A program made the translations under genes and the position numbers. A stretch of 64,000 nt of DNA from Curtobacterium sp. UNCCL20 (GTDB lineage Bacteria > Actinomycetota > Actinomycetes > Actinomycetales > Microbacteriaceae), in NCBI RefSeq assembly GCF_900101675.1, contig NZ_FNKG01000001.1, positions 1,099,378 to 1,163,377 of the forward strand, written 5' to 3'. Shown here one piece after another: positions 63,394-64,000 of the stretch (position 1 is its first letter; each line of letters begins with the position of its first letter). The notes below the pieces were generated by a model. It saw only the letters and a list, made by a program, of their open reading frames with translations, made no database searches and had not been told where the DNA came from.

Positions 63394-64000
63394 CCCCGGA
63401 GCGTCCGGACGACGCGCACGAGCCCGACCAGGCCGCCGGTCCCGAAGACGGGGACGACAGCCTGGAGGCACGGCGCGGCTCCGCCCCGGACGCTCCGTTC
63501 CACGGTCTCCGCAGCGCCGCCGACATCTTCGGTGCGCCCCGCGGTGAGGACGAGTGGCCGTCGCGCCGCGATCGTCGCGAAGCCGAGCGCACCGCGCGCG
63601 AGACCGGCGCGCCGCTCCCCGAACCGTTCGAACCCGTCGCGTCCGCACCGGGTGCGCCCGAGGCCGACGAGACGACGGACGTGCCGGAGCCCGCCGCCCC
63701 ACGCGAGCCCGCCGACGCCGACGCCACGCAGGCGATCTCGATGCCGGAGCAGCTCACCGAGCCGTCCGAGAACCCCCAGGCCAGCGCCGAGCACGAGCGT
63801 GCCACCCTCGGCGAGCGGATCCCGCCGGCCGCCCCGGTGCCGCCGACCTCGTCCGCGCCGCACCCCTCCTCCATCAGCCTGCCCACCGCGCAGGCCCACC
63901 GCGACGCCCGTGCGGCCGAGAACCGTGCGATCGAGGACGAGCGCCGCCGCCTCGACCCGTTCGGCGAGGGGCGCAGCGACGTCGACTGGCTCGGCCGCGC
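63390..64000 (+). CDS. Pro/Ala-rich unrecognised protein (3' end cut by window)
   Basis: Reading from GTG 63390, overlapping the pyrE stop, gives 203 residues and the frame remains open to the window end. The visible part is disordered and rich in Pro, Ala, Glu and Arg ('PEPAAPREPADADATQAISM'), with charged clusters ('ENRAIEDERRRLDPFGEG') at the end. The actual domain lies beyond the window. A repeat arm occurs at 63460-63472 ('DSLEARRGS'). Co-translation with pyrE suggests shared expression; the function cannot be told. Confidence 0.65.
   Translation, partial: MTPERPDDAHEPDQAAGPEDGDDSLEARRGSAPDAPFHGLRSAADIFGAPRGEDEWPSRRDRREAERTARETGAPLPEPFEPVASAPGAPEADETTDVPEPAAPREPADADATQAISMPEQLTEPSENPQASAEHERATLGERIPPAAPVPPTSSAPHPSSISLPTAQAHRDARAAENRAIEDERRRLDPFGEGRSDVDWLGR

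Overview
The window is a very GC-rich, gene-dense actinobacterial chromosome segment. Gene style (frequent ATGA/GTGA overlaps, GTG starts, third positions almost always G or C), the dnaK-grpE-dnaJ-hspR order, HspR-type inverted repeats and protein families such as DUF2945, DUF2231 and DUF6286 suggest Microbacteriaceae, possibly Curtobacterium. That placement is inference from gene content, not a database match. I see no rRNA, tRNA, CRISPR array, prophage or insertion sequence, and no gene-free stretch longer than about 300 bases.

Layout: 1-5.6 kb, the end of an oligopeptide/oligosaccharide-type ABC importer (two permeases and a fused double ATPase), an alpha/beta hydrolase and a GH1 glycosidase. 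5.8-6.7 kb, an ankyrin-repeat protein. 6.7-15.5 kb, an exopolysaccharide block: glycosyltransferase, Wzy-like polymerase, Wzx-like flippase, Tat-exported beta-helix protein, Wzz/BY-kinase and an OafA-type acyltransferase. 15.5-17.3 kb, a 23S/16S-type rRNA methyltransferase and a membrane protein. 17.3-21.4 kb, the heat-shock operon dnaK-grpE-dnaJ-hspR. 21.7-26.9 kb, two tandem paralogous secreted repeat proteins and a DUF3060 lipoprotein. 27-31.3 kb, an aldo/keto reductase, an unknown protein and a GH2 beta-mannosidase. 31.4-35 kb, an undecaprenyl-phosphate sugar transferase, TatA and an MFS exporter. 35-37.8 kb, ClpB without an N-domain and a DUF2231 membrane protein. 38-41.4 kb, a sugar ABC importer without its ATPase. 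41.5-45.5 kb, the fructose PTS operon fruR-fruK-fruA. 45.5-48.5 kb, a GH20 hexosaminidase divergent from a ROK regulator. 48.6-54.4 kb, housekeeping genes and transporters (DedA, a Ser/Thr kinase, TrpF, a HAD phosphatase, a thioesterase, a nitroreductase, an AEC transporter). 54.6-59.6 kb, a Cys/Met-rich copper-storage-like protein, XthA and a six-gene Asp23/AmaP-like membrane-stress locus. 59.7-64 kb, an M23 peptidase, a large membrane protein, pyrE and a truncated unknown gene.

Functional picture: a carbohydrate-scavenging, EPS-making bacterium with several glycosidases matched to importers. Three features not explained by ordinary gene content stand out. The first is a dispersed palindromic DNA element built on GCCTGGAGGCGCG/CGCGCCTCCAGGC, found between genes and also in frame inside genes, with related half-copies in the dnaK promoter and several coding regions. 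The second is a pair of secreted paralogues that share signal peptides and Ig-like repeats but carry unrelated N-terminal modules, one of them with clearly atypical codon use. The third is an extended -10 motif (GGTGATATTCT) shared upstream of surface genes about 7 kb apart.
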